NCBI RefSeq assembly: GCF_000759435.1
Contig: NZ_JRJG01000050.1
Location: forward strand, 1-64,000
Length of the DNA stretch: 64,000 nucleotides
Direction: 5' to 3'
From: Hoeflea sp. BAL378
GTDB lineage: Bacteria > Pseudomonadota > Alphaproteobacteria > Rhizobiales > Rhizobiaceae
Part shown: positions 26,508-36,475 of the stretch, one piece after another
Layout: the number at the start of each line of letters is the position of its first letter
How positions within the stretch are numbered: position 1 is the first letter of the stretch
Notes under the pieces: generated by a model
The model's input: the letters and a program-made list of their open reading frames with translations, nothing else
The model's database searches: none
What the model was told of the DNA's origin: nothing
Translations under genes and position numbers: made by a program

Positions 26508-28057
26508 TGGACGATGCTCAGCGCCCGGAGGCGGAGATCGTTCTCCGCCTCTCGGGTATCACCAAACGGTTTGGACCGCTGGTCGCCAATGACGCGATCT
26601 CGCTCACGCTCCGGCGCGGCGAGGTCGTGGCGCTGCTCGGCGAAAATGGCGCCGGCAAGACGACGCTGATGAACATCCTGTTCGGCCACTACACCGCCGA
26701 CGAAGGAGGGATCGAGGCTTTCGGCGCGCCCCTGCGGCCCGGAGACCCGAATGCCGCGCTGGCGGCGGGCATCGGCATGGTGCACCAGCACTTCACCCTG
26801 GCCGACCAGATGACCGTGCTCGAAAACATCGTGCTCGGCACCCGCCCGCTCTGGTCGTTCAACCTCGGCAAGGCCGCCGCGCGCAAAAGGATCCGCAAGC
26901 TCGCGGCCGACTACGGGCTCGAGGTCGAGCCCGACCGGATGATCACCGAGCTGTCGGTGGGCGAGCGGCAGCGTGTCGAAATTCTCAAGGCGCTCTACCG
27001 CGAGGCGCGCATCCTGATCCTCGACGAACCCACCGCGGTGCTGACGCCGATGGAGACGCAGGCGCTGTTCGCCACGCTCAAGAAGCTGGTGGCGGCGGGA
27101 TTGTCGGTGATCTTCATCTCGCACAAGCTCGGCGAAGTGCAGTCGGTCTCCGATCGCGTCGTCGTGCTGCGCGGCGGCAAGCTTGCCGGCGAGCGCACAA
27201 CGTCGGAGGCGACGCGGCGGGAACTGGCGGAACTGATGGTGGGCGGGCAGTTGCCGGTCAACGAGATCGGGCCGCCGAGCCCCGGCGCCATCCTGTTCGA
27301 GCTCAGGGGCGTTTCCACCCGCAGCACCGGTGGCGCCGCGCTCAGGCAGGTGTCGATCGGGTTGCGCGGCGGCGAAATCACCGGTCTCGCCGGCATCTCC
27401 GGCAATGGCCAGGCGGCGCTGGCGGCGCTGATCGCGGGTACGGTCGAGGCTTCCCAGGGCGATATCATCGTGCATGGCGAGACGATCGCGCACTGGTCGC
27501 CGCGCGCGGCGCTGGACAAGGGGCTGGGCCGCATCCCCGAGGACCGGCACGCCACCGGCATGATCGGCGACATGAGCGTGGCCGAGAACGTGATTTCGGA
27601 AGCCTATCGCAGTCCGCGGTTTTCCCGGTTCGGGTTCCTGGACTGGAAGGCCGCCGCGTCTTTCGCAGCCGACATCATCAAGGCCTATGACGTCAAATGC
27701 CCGTCGCCCGAAGCGCGCGTGCGGCTACTGTCGGGCGGCAACATGCAGAAGCTGATCCTCGGCCGGGCGCTCGACGGCGGCCCGGACATCATTCTCGCCA
27801 GCCAGCCGACGCGAGGCCTCGATGTCGGCGCGGTGGCCTATGTGCATGCGCGGCTGATCGAGGCGCGCGACCGGGGCGCCGCCGTGCTGCTGATCTCGGA
27901 GGATCTCGACGAGATCCAGACGCTCTCCGACCGGATAGTCGTGATCCACCGCGGGCACCTGTCCAGGCCCTCGGCGCGCGGCGAACTCAGCGTCATGGAA
28001 CTGGGCGAACTGTTGGCGGGTCACGGCCACGACGAAGGGGCACATCATGTGGCTTGA
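26507..28057 (+). CDS. Nucleoside-type ABC transporter ATP-binding protein (two ATPase domains)
   Basis: 516-residue duplicated ATPase (YufO/NupO/RbsA type). The first half is canonical: Walker A GENGAGKTT, signature LSVGERQRV, Walker B with DEPTAVL. In the second half Walker A reads GISGNGQAAL and the Walker B region ILASQPTRGLD lacks the catalytic acidic pair, the asymmetric site usual for this family. The signature LSGGNMQKLILGRAL is intact. The start overlaps the binding-protein stop, and its end overlaps the permease start by 11 bases. Confidence 0.92.
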   Translation: MDDAQRPEAEIVLRLSGITKRFGPLVANDAISLTLRRGEVVALLGENGAGKTTLMNILFGHYTADEGGIEAFGAPLRPGDPNAALAAGIGMVHQHFTLADQMTVLENIVLGTRPLWSFNLGKAAARKRIRKLAADYGLEVEPDRMITELSVGERQRVEILKALYREARILILDEPTAVLTPMETQALFATLKKLVAAGLSVIFISHKLGEVQSVSDRVVVLRGGKLAGERTTSEATRRELAELMVGGQLPVNEIGPPSPGAILFELRGVSTRSTGGAALRQVSIGLRGGEITGLAGISGNGQAALAALIAGTVEASQGDIIVHGETIAHWSPRAALDKGLGRIPEDRHATGMIGDMSVAENVISEAYRSPRFSRFGFLDWKAAASFAADIIKAYDVKCPSPEARVRLLSGGNMQKLILGRALDGGPDIILASQPTRGLDVGAVAYVHARLIEARDRGAAVLLISEDLDEIQTLSDRIVVIHRGHLSRPSARGELSVMELGELLAGHGHDEGAHHVA

Positions 28058-29096
28058 GCCGAGAGCCTCGACCTCCGGAGCAGCCACGATCCTGTGGCCG
28101 GCTGGCGCGATCCTGGCGACGGTCGTGTTCTCCTCGGTTCTCGTGATGATCGCCGGGGCCTCGCCGCTCACGGTGTTCTGGCTGGTGGCCAAGGGGGCGG
28201 CGGGATCGCAGTTCGCGTTGCTCGAGACGCTGACCCGGGCCACGCCGCTGATCTTCACCGGGCTCGCGGTAGCGGTCGCCTTCCGGGCGCGGCTGTGGAA
28301 CATCGGCGCGGAGGCGCAGCTCTATCTCGGCGCGGTGATGACGGTGGTGCTGGGCACCGGCGCGGTCACGCTTCCCTCGGCGGGGCTGATCCCGCTGATC
28401 ATGCTTGCGGCCATGCTCACCGGCGCACTCGCCCTGCTCGGACCTGCCATCCTCAAGACACGGTTCGGCGTCGATGAGGTGGTCACCACGCTTCTCCTGA
28501 ATTTCATCGTCCTGCTGTTCGTCTCGATGCTGCTCGAAGGCCCGCTCAAGGATCCGACGGGCCTAGGCTGGCCGCAATCCAAACGGGTGATCGCGGAGGC
28601 GCAACTGCCGCGGCTGATCAAGGGCAAGCGGCTGCATTTCGGCTTCGTGCTGGCCATTGTCTCGGCCGTCATCGTCTGGGTGATCATGAAGAAGACCGTG
28701 CTCGGCTACGAAATGCGCGCGGTCGGGCACAATGCGGAGGCCGCGCGGTTCGCGGGCATTCCGGTCAACCGGGTGATCGCCAAGACGGCGCTGTTGTCGG
28801 GTGGCCTCGCCGCGCTGGCGGGTTTCTCCGAAGTCGCCGGCCTCAAGGGCAACCTGACGCTCGACCTGTCGCCGGGCTACGGCTACACCGGAATCGTCGT
28901 CGCCATGCTCGCCATGCTCAATCCGCTCGGCGTCATCGCTGCGGCGATCTTCGTCGCCGGCATCTTTGTCGGCGCCGACGCCATGAGCCGGAGCGCCAAT
29001 GTGCCGAGCTACATCGCAGAGGTGATGGTGGCGACCTCGCTTCTGACCATGGTCGCGGCGATCATGCTGATGCGCTACCGCGTGCGCTGGAGATGA
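28047..29096 (+). CDS. Nucleoside-type ABC transporter permease (first)
   Basis: 349-residue BPD type 2 (RbsC-like) permease with about nine membrane segments and the GENxxAA-type coupling loop VGHNAEAARFAGIPVNR. It pairs with the next gene, 4 bases downstream, to form the channel of the BMP importer. Confidence 0.92.
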   Translation: MWLEPRASTSGAATILWPAGAILATVVFSSVLVMIAGASPLTVFWLVAKGAAGSQFALLETLTRATPLIFTGLAVAVAFRARLWNIGAEAQLYLGAVMTVVLGTGAVTLPSAGLIPLIMLAAMLTGALALLGPAILKTRFGVDEVVTTLLLNFIVLLFVSMLLEGPLKDPTGLGWPQSKRVIAEAQLPRLIKGKRLHFGFVLAIVSAVIVWVIMKKTVLGYEMRAVGHNAEAARFAGIPVNRVIAKTALLSGGLAALAGFSEVAGLKGNLTLDLSPGYGYTGIVVAMLAMLNPLGVIAAAIFVAGIFVGADAMSRSANVPSYIAEVMVATSLLTMVAAIMLMRYRVRWR

Positions 29097-29100
29097 CCCG

Positions 29101-30045
29101 ATGACCGAGGCTTTCGAGATCCTGTTCACCGCCAGCTTCTGGGTCGCCGCCATCCGCATCGCCTCGCCGCTGATCTTCGCCACGATGGGCGAGCTGATCT
29201 GCGAGCGCGCCGGCGTGCTCAATCTCGGCATCGAGGGCATCATGGTGGCCGGCGCATTCTCCGGCTGGTTCACGGTCTACATGGGCGGGGATCTCTGGAC
29301 CGGGGTGCTGGTGGCGGCAATGACCGGGGCGCTGTTCGGGCTGCTGCACGGTTTTCTCACGGTGCCGCTGGGCCTGTCGCAGCATGTGACCGGCATCGGC
29401 ATCACGCTGCTCGCCTCGAGCCTCACCTATTTCACCTACCGCATCCTGCTGCCGGAGGTGACCTCGCCGCCGAAGATCGAGCCGTTCCAGCCCTTCGCGG
29501 TTCCTGTTCTGTCGGACATTCCGGTGCTGGGGCCGGCGCTGTTCAACCAGACGCCGCTCACCTATCTCGCCTATCTCACGGTGGCGGCCGTCGCCTTCAT
29601 GCTCTACCGCACCCCGGTGGGCGTGGCGGTGCGGGCGGTGGGCGAAAATCCCTCGGCGGTGGAGGCGCAGGGCATTTCGGTGACAGCGGTCAGGATCGGC
29701 GCGGTGATGGCGGGCTCGGCGCTGATGGCGATCGGCGGCGCGTTCCTGACCATGTCCGCCTTCAATTCGTTCTTCTTCGAGATGATCAACGGTCGCGGCT
29801 GGATCGCCATCGCGCTGGTGGTGTTCGGCTCCTGGCGGCCTGGTAAGGCCTTGATCGGGGCCATCCTGTTTGCCGCCTTCGACGCCTACCAGGTGCGGCT
29901 GCAGCAGATCACCGGCGGCGTCATCCCCTACCAGATCTTCCTGATGATGCCCTTCGTGCTGTCGATCGTGGCGCTGGTCGTCGTCGCAAGGCGCGCGACC
30001 TATCCGAAGGCGCTGATGATCCCCTACCAGAAAGGCGAAAGATGA
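29101..30045 (+). CDS. Nucleoside-type ABC transporter permease (second)
   Basis: 314-residue inner-membrane permease of the same family, with LNLGIEGIMVAGAF near the N-terminus and the coupling loop VGENPSAVEAQGISV. The stop overlaps the deaminase start by 4 bases (ATGA), so uptake and deamination are expressed as a unit. Confidence 0.92.
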   Translation: MTEAFEILFTASFWVAAIRIASPLIFATMGELICERAGVLNLGIEGIMVAGAFSGWFTVYMGGDLWTGVLVAAMTGALFGLLHGFLTVPLGLSQHVTGIGITLLASSLTYFTYRILLPEVTSPPKIEPFQPFAVPVLSDIPVLGPALFNQTPLTYLAYLTVAAVAFMLYRTPVGVAVRAVGENPSAVEAQGISVTAVRIGAVMAGSALMAIGGAFLTMSAFNSFFFEMINGRGWIAIALVVFGSWRPGKALIGAILFAAFDAYQVRLQQITGGVIPYQIFLMMPFVLSIVALVVVARRATYPKALMIPYQKGER

Positions 30046-31331
30046 GTTTCGACATCCTGCTCAAGGGCGGCGTGCTGCCTGACGGAACGCGCGCCGACAT
30101 CGGCATCACCGGCGACCGGATCGCGGCGATCGCGCCCGGCATCGAGGCGGAAGCCGGAGAGACCATCAATGTCGCGGGCAACCTGGTCTCGCCGCCCTTT
30201 GTCGACCCGCATTTCCACATGGACGCGACGCTGTCCTATGGCCTGCCGCGGATCAACGCCTCGGGCACGCTGCTCGAAGGCATCGGCCTGTGGGGCGAGC
30301 TCAAGCCGCTGTTGACGCATGAGGCGGTGAAGAGCCGTGCGCTTGCCTATTGCGACTGGGCCGCGTCGATGGGGCTGCTCGCGATCCGCACCCATGTCGA
30401 TGTCTGCGACGACCGGCTGCTCGCCGTCGAGGCGCTCATCGAGGTCCGGCAGGAGATCTCGCACTACATCGACCTGCAGCTTGTGGCGTTCCCGCAGGAC
30501 GGGCTCTACCGCTCGCCCAAGGCCCTGGAAAACACCATCAGGGCGCTCGATCTCGGCGTCGATGTGGTCGGCGGCATCCCGCATTTCGAACGCACCATGG
30601 CGGACGGCCGCGCCTCGGTCACGGAACTGTGCGAAATGGCGGCCCGGCGGGGCCTGATGGTCGACATGCATTGCGACGAGACTGACGATCCGCTGTCGCG
30701 GCACATCGAGCAACTGGCCTACGAGACCCAGCGGCTCGGGCTGCAGGGCCGGGTGGCCGGATCGCACCTGACCTCGATGCATTCGATGGACAATTACTAC
30801 GTCTCCAAGCTGCTGCCGCTGATGGCGGAAGCGGAGGTTGCGGCGATCCCCAATCCGCTGATCAACATCACGCTGCAGGGACGGCACGACACCTATCCCA
30901 AGCGGCGCGGCATGACCCGGGTGCCGGAAATGCTCAGCCACGGCATCCGCGTCGGCTTCGGCCAGGATTGCGTGCTCGATCCCTGGTATTCGCTCGGCAC
31001 CGCCGACATGCTGGACGTGGCCTTCATGGGGCTGCATGTGGCGCAGATGACCAGTCCCGCCGCCATGCGCCGCTGCTACGACATGGTCACCACGGAAAGC
31101 GCCGCCATCATGGGGCTAGAGGGCTACGGTCTCGAGGTCGGCAAGCGGGCGGACCTGGTGGTGCTCGACGCAGGCGACCCGGTGGAGGCGATCCGACTCC
31201 GGGCCACGCGGCTCCTGGTGATGGCGCGGGGCAGGGTGATCGCCCGCCTGGAGCGCTCACCGATGCGGCTTGCCATTCCCGGACGAGAAGGCGAGATCGA
31301 CCGGCGTTTTACGGTTCCCGCACGGGAGTGA
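30042..31331 (+). CDS. codA: Cytosine deaminase-like amidohydrolase
   Basis: 429-residue metal-dependent amidohydrolase. It aligns along its length with E. coli CodA: metal ligands in DPHFHMD, the MHCDETDD histidine, GSHLTSMHS, and the strongly conserved GRHDTYPKRRGMTRV. The metal-binding Asp is kept at D309, but its neighbours are Q308 and C310 where E. coli has His and Asp, positions lining the pyrimidine pocket. The substrate may therefore be a different amino-heterocycle. Coupled to the BMP importer, so it acts on imported material in the cytoplasm. Symbol given for homology only. Confidence 0.8.
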   Translation: MSFDILLKGGVLPDGTRADIGITGDRIAAIAPGIEAEAGETINVAGNLVSPPFVDPHFHMDATLSYGLPRINASGTLLEGIGLWGELKPLLTHEAVKSRALAYCDWAASMGLLAIRTHVDVCDDRLLAVEALIEVRQEISHYIDLQLVAFPQDGLYRSPKALENTIRALDLGVDVVGGIPHFERTMADGRASVTELCEMAARRGLMVDMHCDETDDPLSRHIEQLAYETQRLGLQGRVAGSHLTSMHSMDNYYVSKLLPLMAEAEVAAIPNPLINITLQGRHDTYPKRRGMTRVPEMLSHGIRVGFGQDCVLDPWYSLGTADMLDVAFMGLHVAQMTSPAAMRRCYDMVTTESAAIMGLEGYGLEVGKRADLVVLDAGDPVEAIRLRATRLLVMARGRVIARLERSPMRLAIPGREGEIDRRFTVPARE

Positions 31332-31430
31332 GGCAGACCGGGACATCCGGAAGCCGGCGGGATTAACATTTGTGAAAGCGCACTGGTCTAAAGTCCGGGG
31401 GTATAGTTCTGCGTAAAAGGTGCTCCCCGT

Positions 31431-32126
31431 ATGGCCGCTGCAAAGCGCCGATTGTTTCAAGCGTTCAAGATTTCCCGGAAGCTCGCGCTTCTCTCGGGCG
31501 GATTCCTGCTTGTGCTCGGGGCCTCAGGAACGGCCGCGCTGGTGTTCGCGCCGGCCATGTCCGGCTCCGAAAGCGAAGCCGGCGGGCATTGCAAGACACT
31601 CTATCAATCCGAGTTCCGACGCGGCGAGGAAAAGCGCCTCATCGCCGTGATCTCCACCGATGACCGGGAGCCGCTCGCCCGTGTCCGGACCGGGGTGCGG
31701 ATCGCCCGGCATCTGGCCGAGACGCTGCGTCCGGATCTCGTGATCGTCCAGGTCGCCGATCATCACGGGCCGACCCTGCGCGCGGAGCTTCGGGGTCAGG
31801 CGATCGGCGCGGAAATCGTCCATGCGCCCAATCCGGGCAAAACCATGGCGACCACCAAACCCTGGGAAGCGCGTTACGTCGACACGGTCGCCACGGACAC
31901 CGGCTATTATTTCGGACCCCGCGTCGACATGCGCCTGGTGGAGCTTGAAACCGTCAATCACGAGATCGAACTGGTCGAGGGATGCGACGGCGATGTGGTT
32001 GCCGAAGACCCGCAGACGGTGTCGGCCGGCGGCCACGGGGAACCGGCGGCCAGCGGGCATGCAGAGCCCCCCGCTGGCGGCCACGACAAGCCTGCCGCCG
32101 GGCACGACGCAGCCCCCAGCCACTGA
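31431..32126 (+). CDS. Membrane-anchored protein of unknown function, His/Ala/Pro tail
   Basis: 231 residues, not recognised. A positively charged start and one hydrophobic segment (about 17-37) indicate an N-terminal anchor with the rest outside. The central 130 residues look folded. The last 33 or so are low-complexity, with repeated Gly-His-Gly/Asp and Glu-Pro-Pro units (six histidines), suggestive of metal binding or a flexible linker. An AAAGGTG site precedes ATG 31431. It stands alone between the deaminase operon and convergent lysS. Confidence 0.65.
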   Translation: MAAAKRRLFQAFKISRKLALLSGGFLLVLGASGTAALVFAPAMSGSESEAGGHCKTLYQSEFRRGEEKRLIAVISTDDREPLARVRTGVRIARHLAETLRPDLVIVQVADHHGPTLRAELRGQAIGAEIVHAPNPGKTMATTKPWEARYVDTVATDTGYYFGPRVDMRLVELETVNHEIELVEGCDGDVVAEDPQTVSAGGHGEPAASGHAEPPAGGHDKPAAGHDAAPSH

Positions 32127-32153
32127 GCCAGTTTAACCTGGACGGGAAAGCGC

Positions 32154-33650
32154 CTAGTCAGCCTTGGCCTTGCGTGCCGGGAAGAGAATGACATCGCGAA
32201 TTGACGGCGCATTGGTCAGCAGCATGATCAGCCGGTCGACGCCGATGCCGAGCCCGCCCGCCGGCGGCATGCCCTGATCGATGGCGTCCAGGAACTCCTC
32301 GTCGAGCTGCTTTTCCATCTCGCCGCGGGCGTGGGCCTGCTCGAGCTGCTCGACCATCCGCTTGCGCTGCTCTTCGGGATCGTTGAGCTCGGAGAAGGCG
32401 TTGCCCAGTTCCCAGGCGTTGCAATAGGTCTCGAACCGCTCGACCAACCGCGGCTCGCCCGGCACTTCCTTGGCGAAGGGCGAGATGTCCTTGGGGAAAT
32501 GCGTCACATGCGCCGGCTGGATCAGCGTGGCCTCGACCTTTTCCTCGAAGATGAAGGCCAGGCATTCGCCCCAGGTCCAGTCGTCCTCGATCTCGAAGCC
32601 GGCGGCGCGGGTGGCGGCGCGGGCTTCCTCGTCGGTGGCGATCGCGCGGAAGTCGATGCCGGTCGCCTCCTTGACGGCGTCGGGCATCGGCACCCGCCGG
32701 AACGGACCCTTGAACGACAGTTGCTTGTCGCCATAGGCGAATTCGGTGGTGCCGTGGATGGTCATGGCCAGCTTCTCGAACATCCGCTCGACCAGATCCA
32801 TGATGTCTTCGTAGTCGGCGTAGGCCCAGTAGCATTCCATCATGGTGAATTCGGGATTGTGCCGCGTCGACACGCCCTCGTTGCGGAAATTGCGGTTGAT
32901 CTCGAACACCTTGTCGGTGAGCCCCGAGACCAGCGTCCGCTTGAGGTAAAGCTCCGGCGCGATGCGCAGGTACATGTCGAGCTTGAGCGTGTTGTGGTGG
33001 GTCTTGAACGGCTCCGCCGTGGCGCCGCCATAGACCGAGTGCAGCATCGGCGTCTCGATTTCCATGAAGCCGTCATCTTCCATGAAGCGGCGGATGCCGG
33101 AGACGATCTTCGAGCGCTGCTGGAAGCGGAGCTTGGAATCCTCGTTGGTCATGATGTCGAGATGGCGCTTGCGGTAGCGCAACTCGATATCCGTGAGCCC
33201 GTGCCACTTTTCCGGCATCGGCAGCAGTGCCTTGGTGAGCATGGTGATCTCATGGGCGTTGACGGTCAGTTCGCCGCGCTTGGTGCGGCGGACTTCGCCG
33301 GTGACGCCGATGATGTCGCCGAGGTCGATCAGCGGCAGCAGCGTGCGCGCCTCTTCCGGTGTCGTGTCCTTGTGGCTGAAGATCTGCACCTTGCCTGAGG
33401 CGTCGTGGATGTCCATGAACATGCCGGAATTGCGCGACGAATAGACCCGTCCGGCGACGGTGACGATGTCGCCGGTCAAGGTGTCGGGCTCGATGTCGGC
33501 GTATTTTTCCGCCAGTTCCGCATTGGTCAGCGTGCGGTGGAAATGCGCCGGATAGACCTCGGCCACCGTTTCCCGGAGTTTTGCGAGCTTCTGGGCGCGG
33601 ACTTCGGTGACATCGGACGACAGGCCGGGTTCGATCGTGGTGTCGGTCAT
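32154..33650 (-). CDS. lysS: Lysyl-tRNA synthetase, class II
   Basis: 498-residue class II enzyme. The N-terminal OB-fold anticodon domain (about 60-150) precedes motif 2 (FRNEGVSTRHNPEFTMMECYWAY) and motif 3 (GLGIGVDRLIMLLT). It charges tRNA-Lys in the cytoplasm. It follows gltX by 4 bases, so the two synthetases are likely cotranscribed. Length and motifs are complete. Confidence 0.96.
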   Translation of the reverse strand: MTDTTIEPGLSSDVTEVRAQKLAKLRETVAEVYPAHFHRTLTNAELAEKYADIEPDTLTGDIVTVAGRVYSSRNSGMFMDIHDASGKVQIFSHKDTTPEEARTLLPLIDLGDIIGVTGEVRRTKRGELTVNAHEITMLTKALLPMPEKWHGLTDIELRYRKRHLDIMTNEDSKLRFQQRSKIVSGIRRFMEDDGFMEIETPMLHSVYGGATAEPFKTHHNTLKLDMYLRIAPELYLKRTLVSGLTDKVFEINRNFRNEGVSTRHNPEFTMMECYWAYADYEDIMDLVERMFEKLAMTIHGTTEFAYGDKQLSFKGPFRRVPMPDAVKEATGIDFRAIATDEEARAATRAAGFEIEDDWTWGECLAFIFEEKVEATLIQPAHVTHFPKDISPFAKEVPGEPRLVERFETYCNAWELGNAFSELNDPEEQRKRMVEQLEQAHARGEMEKQLDEEFLDAIDQGMPPAGGLGIGVDRLIMLLTNAPSIRDVILFPARKAKAD

Positions 33651-33654
33651 GGGA

Positions 33655-35127
33655 TTACCCGTTGTTTGCTTTGGCTGCGTCCACGCCCGCCTTGACGGCG
33701 GCTTCGGCCTGCTTGAGGCGCTGGCGGACGACGGAGCGGCCGAGAATGGCCATGGAATCGAAGAGCGGCAGCGATCGCGACGAGCCCGACACCGCGATGA
33801 ACAGCGGCGCGAGCAGGTTGCGCAGCTTGATCTCGGTGCGCTCGGAGATGGCGCGCAGCTCCGCCTCGATGCTCTCGGCGGTCCATTCGAAAATGGTCTC
33901 GAGATCCGGCTGGACGACCTGCAGGATCTGCAGCACGTCCTCGAGCGAGACCTTCTTGATGCCCGCGAAATCCGCAGCCGTCAGGCCCAGGTCGCCCTTG
34001 AGCAGGAAGCCGGTGAGATCGGGCAGGTCGGAGAGCTTGGTGATGCGCGACTGCGCCAGCTTCATGCCTTCGCCGAAGCGGTTGTTCTCCTGCGCCCAGG
34101 CGAGGACGCGGGAAACGAACTCGGTTTCGGAAACGCCTTCGCGCAGCCAGCGGCCGTTGAGCCAGTCCAGCTTCTGCAGATCGAAGATCGCGCCGGCCTT
34201 GGACAGGTTCTCCGGATCGAACTTGGCCGCGAGCTGATCCATGGTCAGCATTTCCTCGCCCTCCTCGATCTGGATGAAGAACAGGCCGAGGAAGTTCATC
34301 AGTGCTTCGGGCAGGTAGCCCAGCGCCGCGTAGTAGGAAATCGAGGTCGGGTTCTTGCGCTTGGACAGTTTCGACTTGTCGGCGTTGCGCATCAGCGACA
34401 GATGCATGAACACCGGCGGCTCGAGGCCGAGATACTGGTAGATCAGGATGTGCTTGGGGACCGAGGACAGCCATTCCTCGCCGCGGGCCACATGGGTGAT
34501 CTTCATCAGGTGGTCGTCGACCACATTGGCCATGTGATAGGTCGGCATGCCGTCGGCCTTGAGCAGCACCTGCATGTCGATCGCGTCCCAGGGAATGTCG
34601 ACCTCGCCATAGACGCCGTCGACGAACTTGCAGGAGCCTTCGGTCGGGATCTTCATCCGCACCACCGACGGTTCGCCCGCCTGCATGCGGCTCGTGACTT
34701 CCTCGGCCGTGAGCGTCAGGCAGCGGCCGTCATATTTCGGCGGCTTGCCGGCGGCGCGCTGGGCGGCGCGCATCTCATCGAGCCGCTCGGGCGTGCAGAA
34801 GCAGCGGAAGCCGTGGCCGTTCTCGATGATCTTCTCGACATAGGGAAGATAGATGTCCTTGCGCTCGGACTGGCGGTAGGGACCGTAGGGGCCGCCGATG
34901 TCGGGGCCTTCGGACCAGGTCAGGCCGCACCATTTGAGCGCGTCGAGAACCTTCTGCTCGAACTCCGGCGTGGAACGGGTGGCGTCGGTGTCCTCGATCC
35001 TGAGGATGAATTCGCCGCCGTTTTTTTGCGCGAAAAGATAGTTGAACAGCGCGATGTAGGCGGTGCCCACATGCGGCTCGCCGGTCGGAGACGGTGCGAT
35101 GCGCACCCGCGTTGCAGTGTTGGCCAT
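33655..35127 (-). CDS. gltX: Glutamyl-tRNA synthetase
   Basis: 490-residue class I synthetase. The HIGH-type motif is PSPTGEPHVGTA near the N-terminus and the KMSKS-type loop is KLSKRKNPTS. The C-terminal helical anticodon-binding domain is present. The start at ATG 35127 (MANTATRVRIAPSPTG) matches the family. The longer frames read into the upstream region and were rejected. Alphaproteobacteria often have two GltX types, one of which serves tRNA-Gln; which one this is cannot be decided here. Confidence 0.94.
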   Translation of the reverse strand: MANTATRVRIAPSPTGEPHVGTAYIALFNYLFAQKNGGEFILRIEDTDATRSTPEFEQKVLDALKWCGLTWSEGPDIGGPYGPYRQSERKDIYLPYVEKIIENGHGFRCFCTPERLDEMRAAQRAAGKPPKYDGRCLTLTAEEVTSRMQAGEPSVVRMKIPTEGSCKFVDGVYGEVDIPWDAIDMQVLLKADGMPTYHMANVVDDHLMKITHVARGEEWLSSVPKHILIYQYLGLEPPVFMHLSLMRNADKSKLSKRKNPTSISYYAALGYLPEALMNFLGLFFIQIEEGEEMLTMDQLAAKFDPENLSKAGAIFDLQKLDWLNGRWLREGVSETEFVSRVLAWAQENNRFGEGMKLAQSRITKLSDLPDLTGFLLKGDLGLTAADFAGIKKVSLEDVLQILQVVQPDLETIFEWTAESIEAELRAISERTEIKLRNLLAPLFIAVSGSSRSLPLFDSMAILGRSVVRQRLKQAEAAVKAGVDAAKANNG

Positions 35128-35401
35128 CTTGACTTCGCCCGCTTTCAGGTCCTGTTGAATGGTGCGCGCGGCGGCTTTTGCCGGCGGCGATCGGCCCGCT
35201 GGGGACGCTGCGGCCAGGCAAGGCGCGGCGGTGAACGGCAGGCGCTGCCTTAGGCCATATTGCGCCCGTTGCGTCAAGTATAGGGGCCTGCGGAAGGCCG
35301 GGCGGCCGGGTGCGCTTTCGCCGCACACCTGTCATCCGGATTCCGCCGGATTTCTGATTTACGTACCTCAAACATTCGTCTAGAAAGCGGGGCAGGAGGA
35401 C

Positions 35402-36427
35402 ATGATGCGGCCCACCGTGCATGACATTGCTGCAGAAGCCGGCGTCAGTCTGGCGACCGTCGACCGGGTGCTCAACCGCCGGCCGGGGGTGCGGCGTCAG
35501 ACCGTCGAGAAGGTCGAGAATGCGGTGAACCGGCTCGGCTATGTGCGCGATGTCACGGCCGCCAACCTCGCCCGCAGACGGATCTATCCGCTGGTCTTCG
35601 TCATCCCCGCAGGCCCCAACAGCTTCATGCGCGTGCTCGAGGCGGAGATCGCCTCCGCGATGGGGCGCTCTCCGGTCGAGCGGACCTCGATCCGGATTGA
35701 AACCGTGCCGCCGTTCGATTCGGGCGCGCTCGTCCGGGTGCTGGACGCTCTCGACCCGAAGGCCGTCTCCGGGGTGGCGCTGGTCGCCACCGACACGCCG
35801 GACGTGCGAGCCGCGGTCGACCGGCTGATGGATCAGGGCGTGCAGGTGGCGACGCTTGTGTCGGACCTGCCGGGATCCCGGCGGGTGCATTTCTGCGGCA
35901 TCGACAACATCGCCGCCGGCCGCACGGCGGGCAACCTCGTCGGACGGTTCTGCGCCGGGCGGCGCGGCAGGGTGCTGGTGGTGGCCGGCTCGATGCGGGT
36001 GTCCGACCACATGGACCGGGCCTCGGGCTTCGCCGCGGTGCTGGAAGCGGACTTTCCGGATCTGGACATCGTCGGACCCGTGGAAACCAATGATGACGCC
36101 GATACGGTCGCGCAGGCGGTGGCGGCAGCGCTTGACGCGGATCCGGGCATCATTGCCATCTACAATCTCGGCGCCGGCAATCGCGGGCTGATCGAGGCGA
36201 TCCGCGCGCGCAGGCAGCGCAAGCTCGCCGTCGTCGCCCACGAGGTGACCGATCATTCGCGCCAGGCGCTGGCGGAGGGCGTGTTCGACGCCGTCATCAA
36301 TCAGGATTGCGGTCACGAGGTGCGCAGCGCGATCCGCGTGCTCAAGGCCCATGCCGACGGCCTGGCTCCGCTGAGTGACCAGGAGCGGATCCGCATCGAT
36401 ATTTTCCTCAAGGACAATTTGCCATGA
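35402..36427 (+). CDS. LacI-family regulator of xylose genes
   Basis: 341 residues. The N-terminal LacI HTH (TVHDIAAEAGVSLATVDRVLNRRPGVR, here with D rather than the usual S before RVLN) is followed by a periplasmic-binding-protein-like sensor domain. The start ATG at 35402 follows AGGAGG. It lies 48 bases upstream of xylB in the same direction, so it probably controls xylBA and possibly itself, with xylose as effector. It is divergent from gltX across 274 bases. Confidence 0.88.
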   Translation: MMRPTVHDIAAEAGVSLATVDRVLNRRPGVRRQTVEKVENAVNRLGYVRDVTAANLARRRIYPLVFVIPAGPNSFMRVLEAEIASAMGRSPVERTSIRIETVPPFDSGALVRVLDALDPKAVSGVALVATDTPDVRAAVDRLMDQGVQVATLVSDLPGSRRVHFCGIDNIAAGRTAGNLVGRFCAGRRGRVLVVAGSMRVSDHMDRASGFAAVLEADFPDLDIVGPVETNDDADTVAQAVAAALDADPGIIAIYNLGAGNRGLIEAIRARRQRKLAVVAHEVTDHSRQALAEGVFDAVINQDCGHEVRSAIRVLKAHADGLAPLSDQERIRIDIFLKDNLP

Positions 36428-36475
36428 CCGCCGTCGGGGAACCCACTCGGTTTTTGCTTGAAAGGACTTTTTGCC

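Noticed and set aside
32122-32153. Possible terminator between the 31431 gene and convergent lysS (CCAG...CTGG)
   Set aside because: Stem only four bases and no T run.
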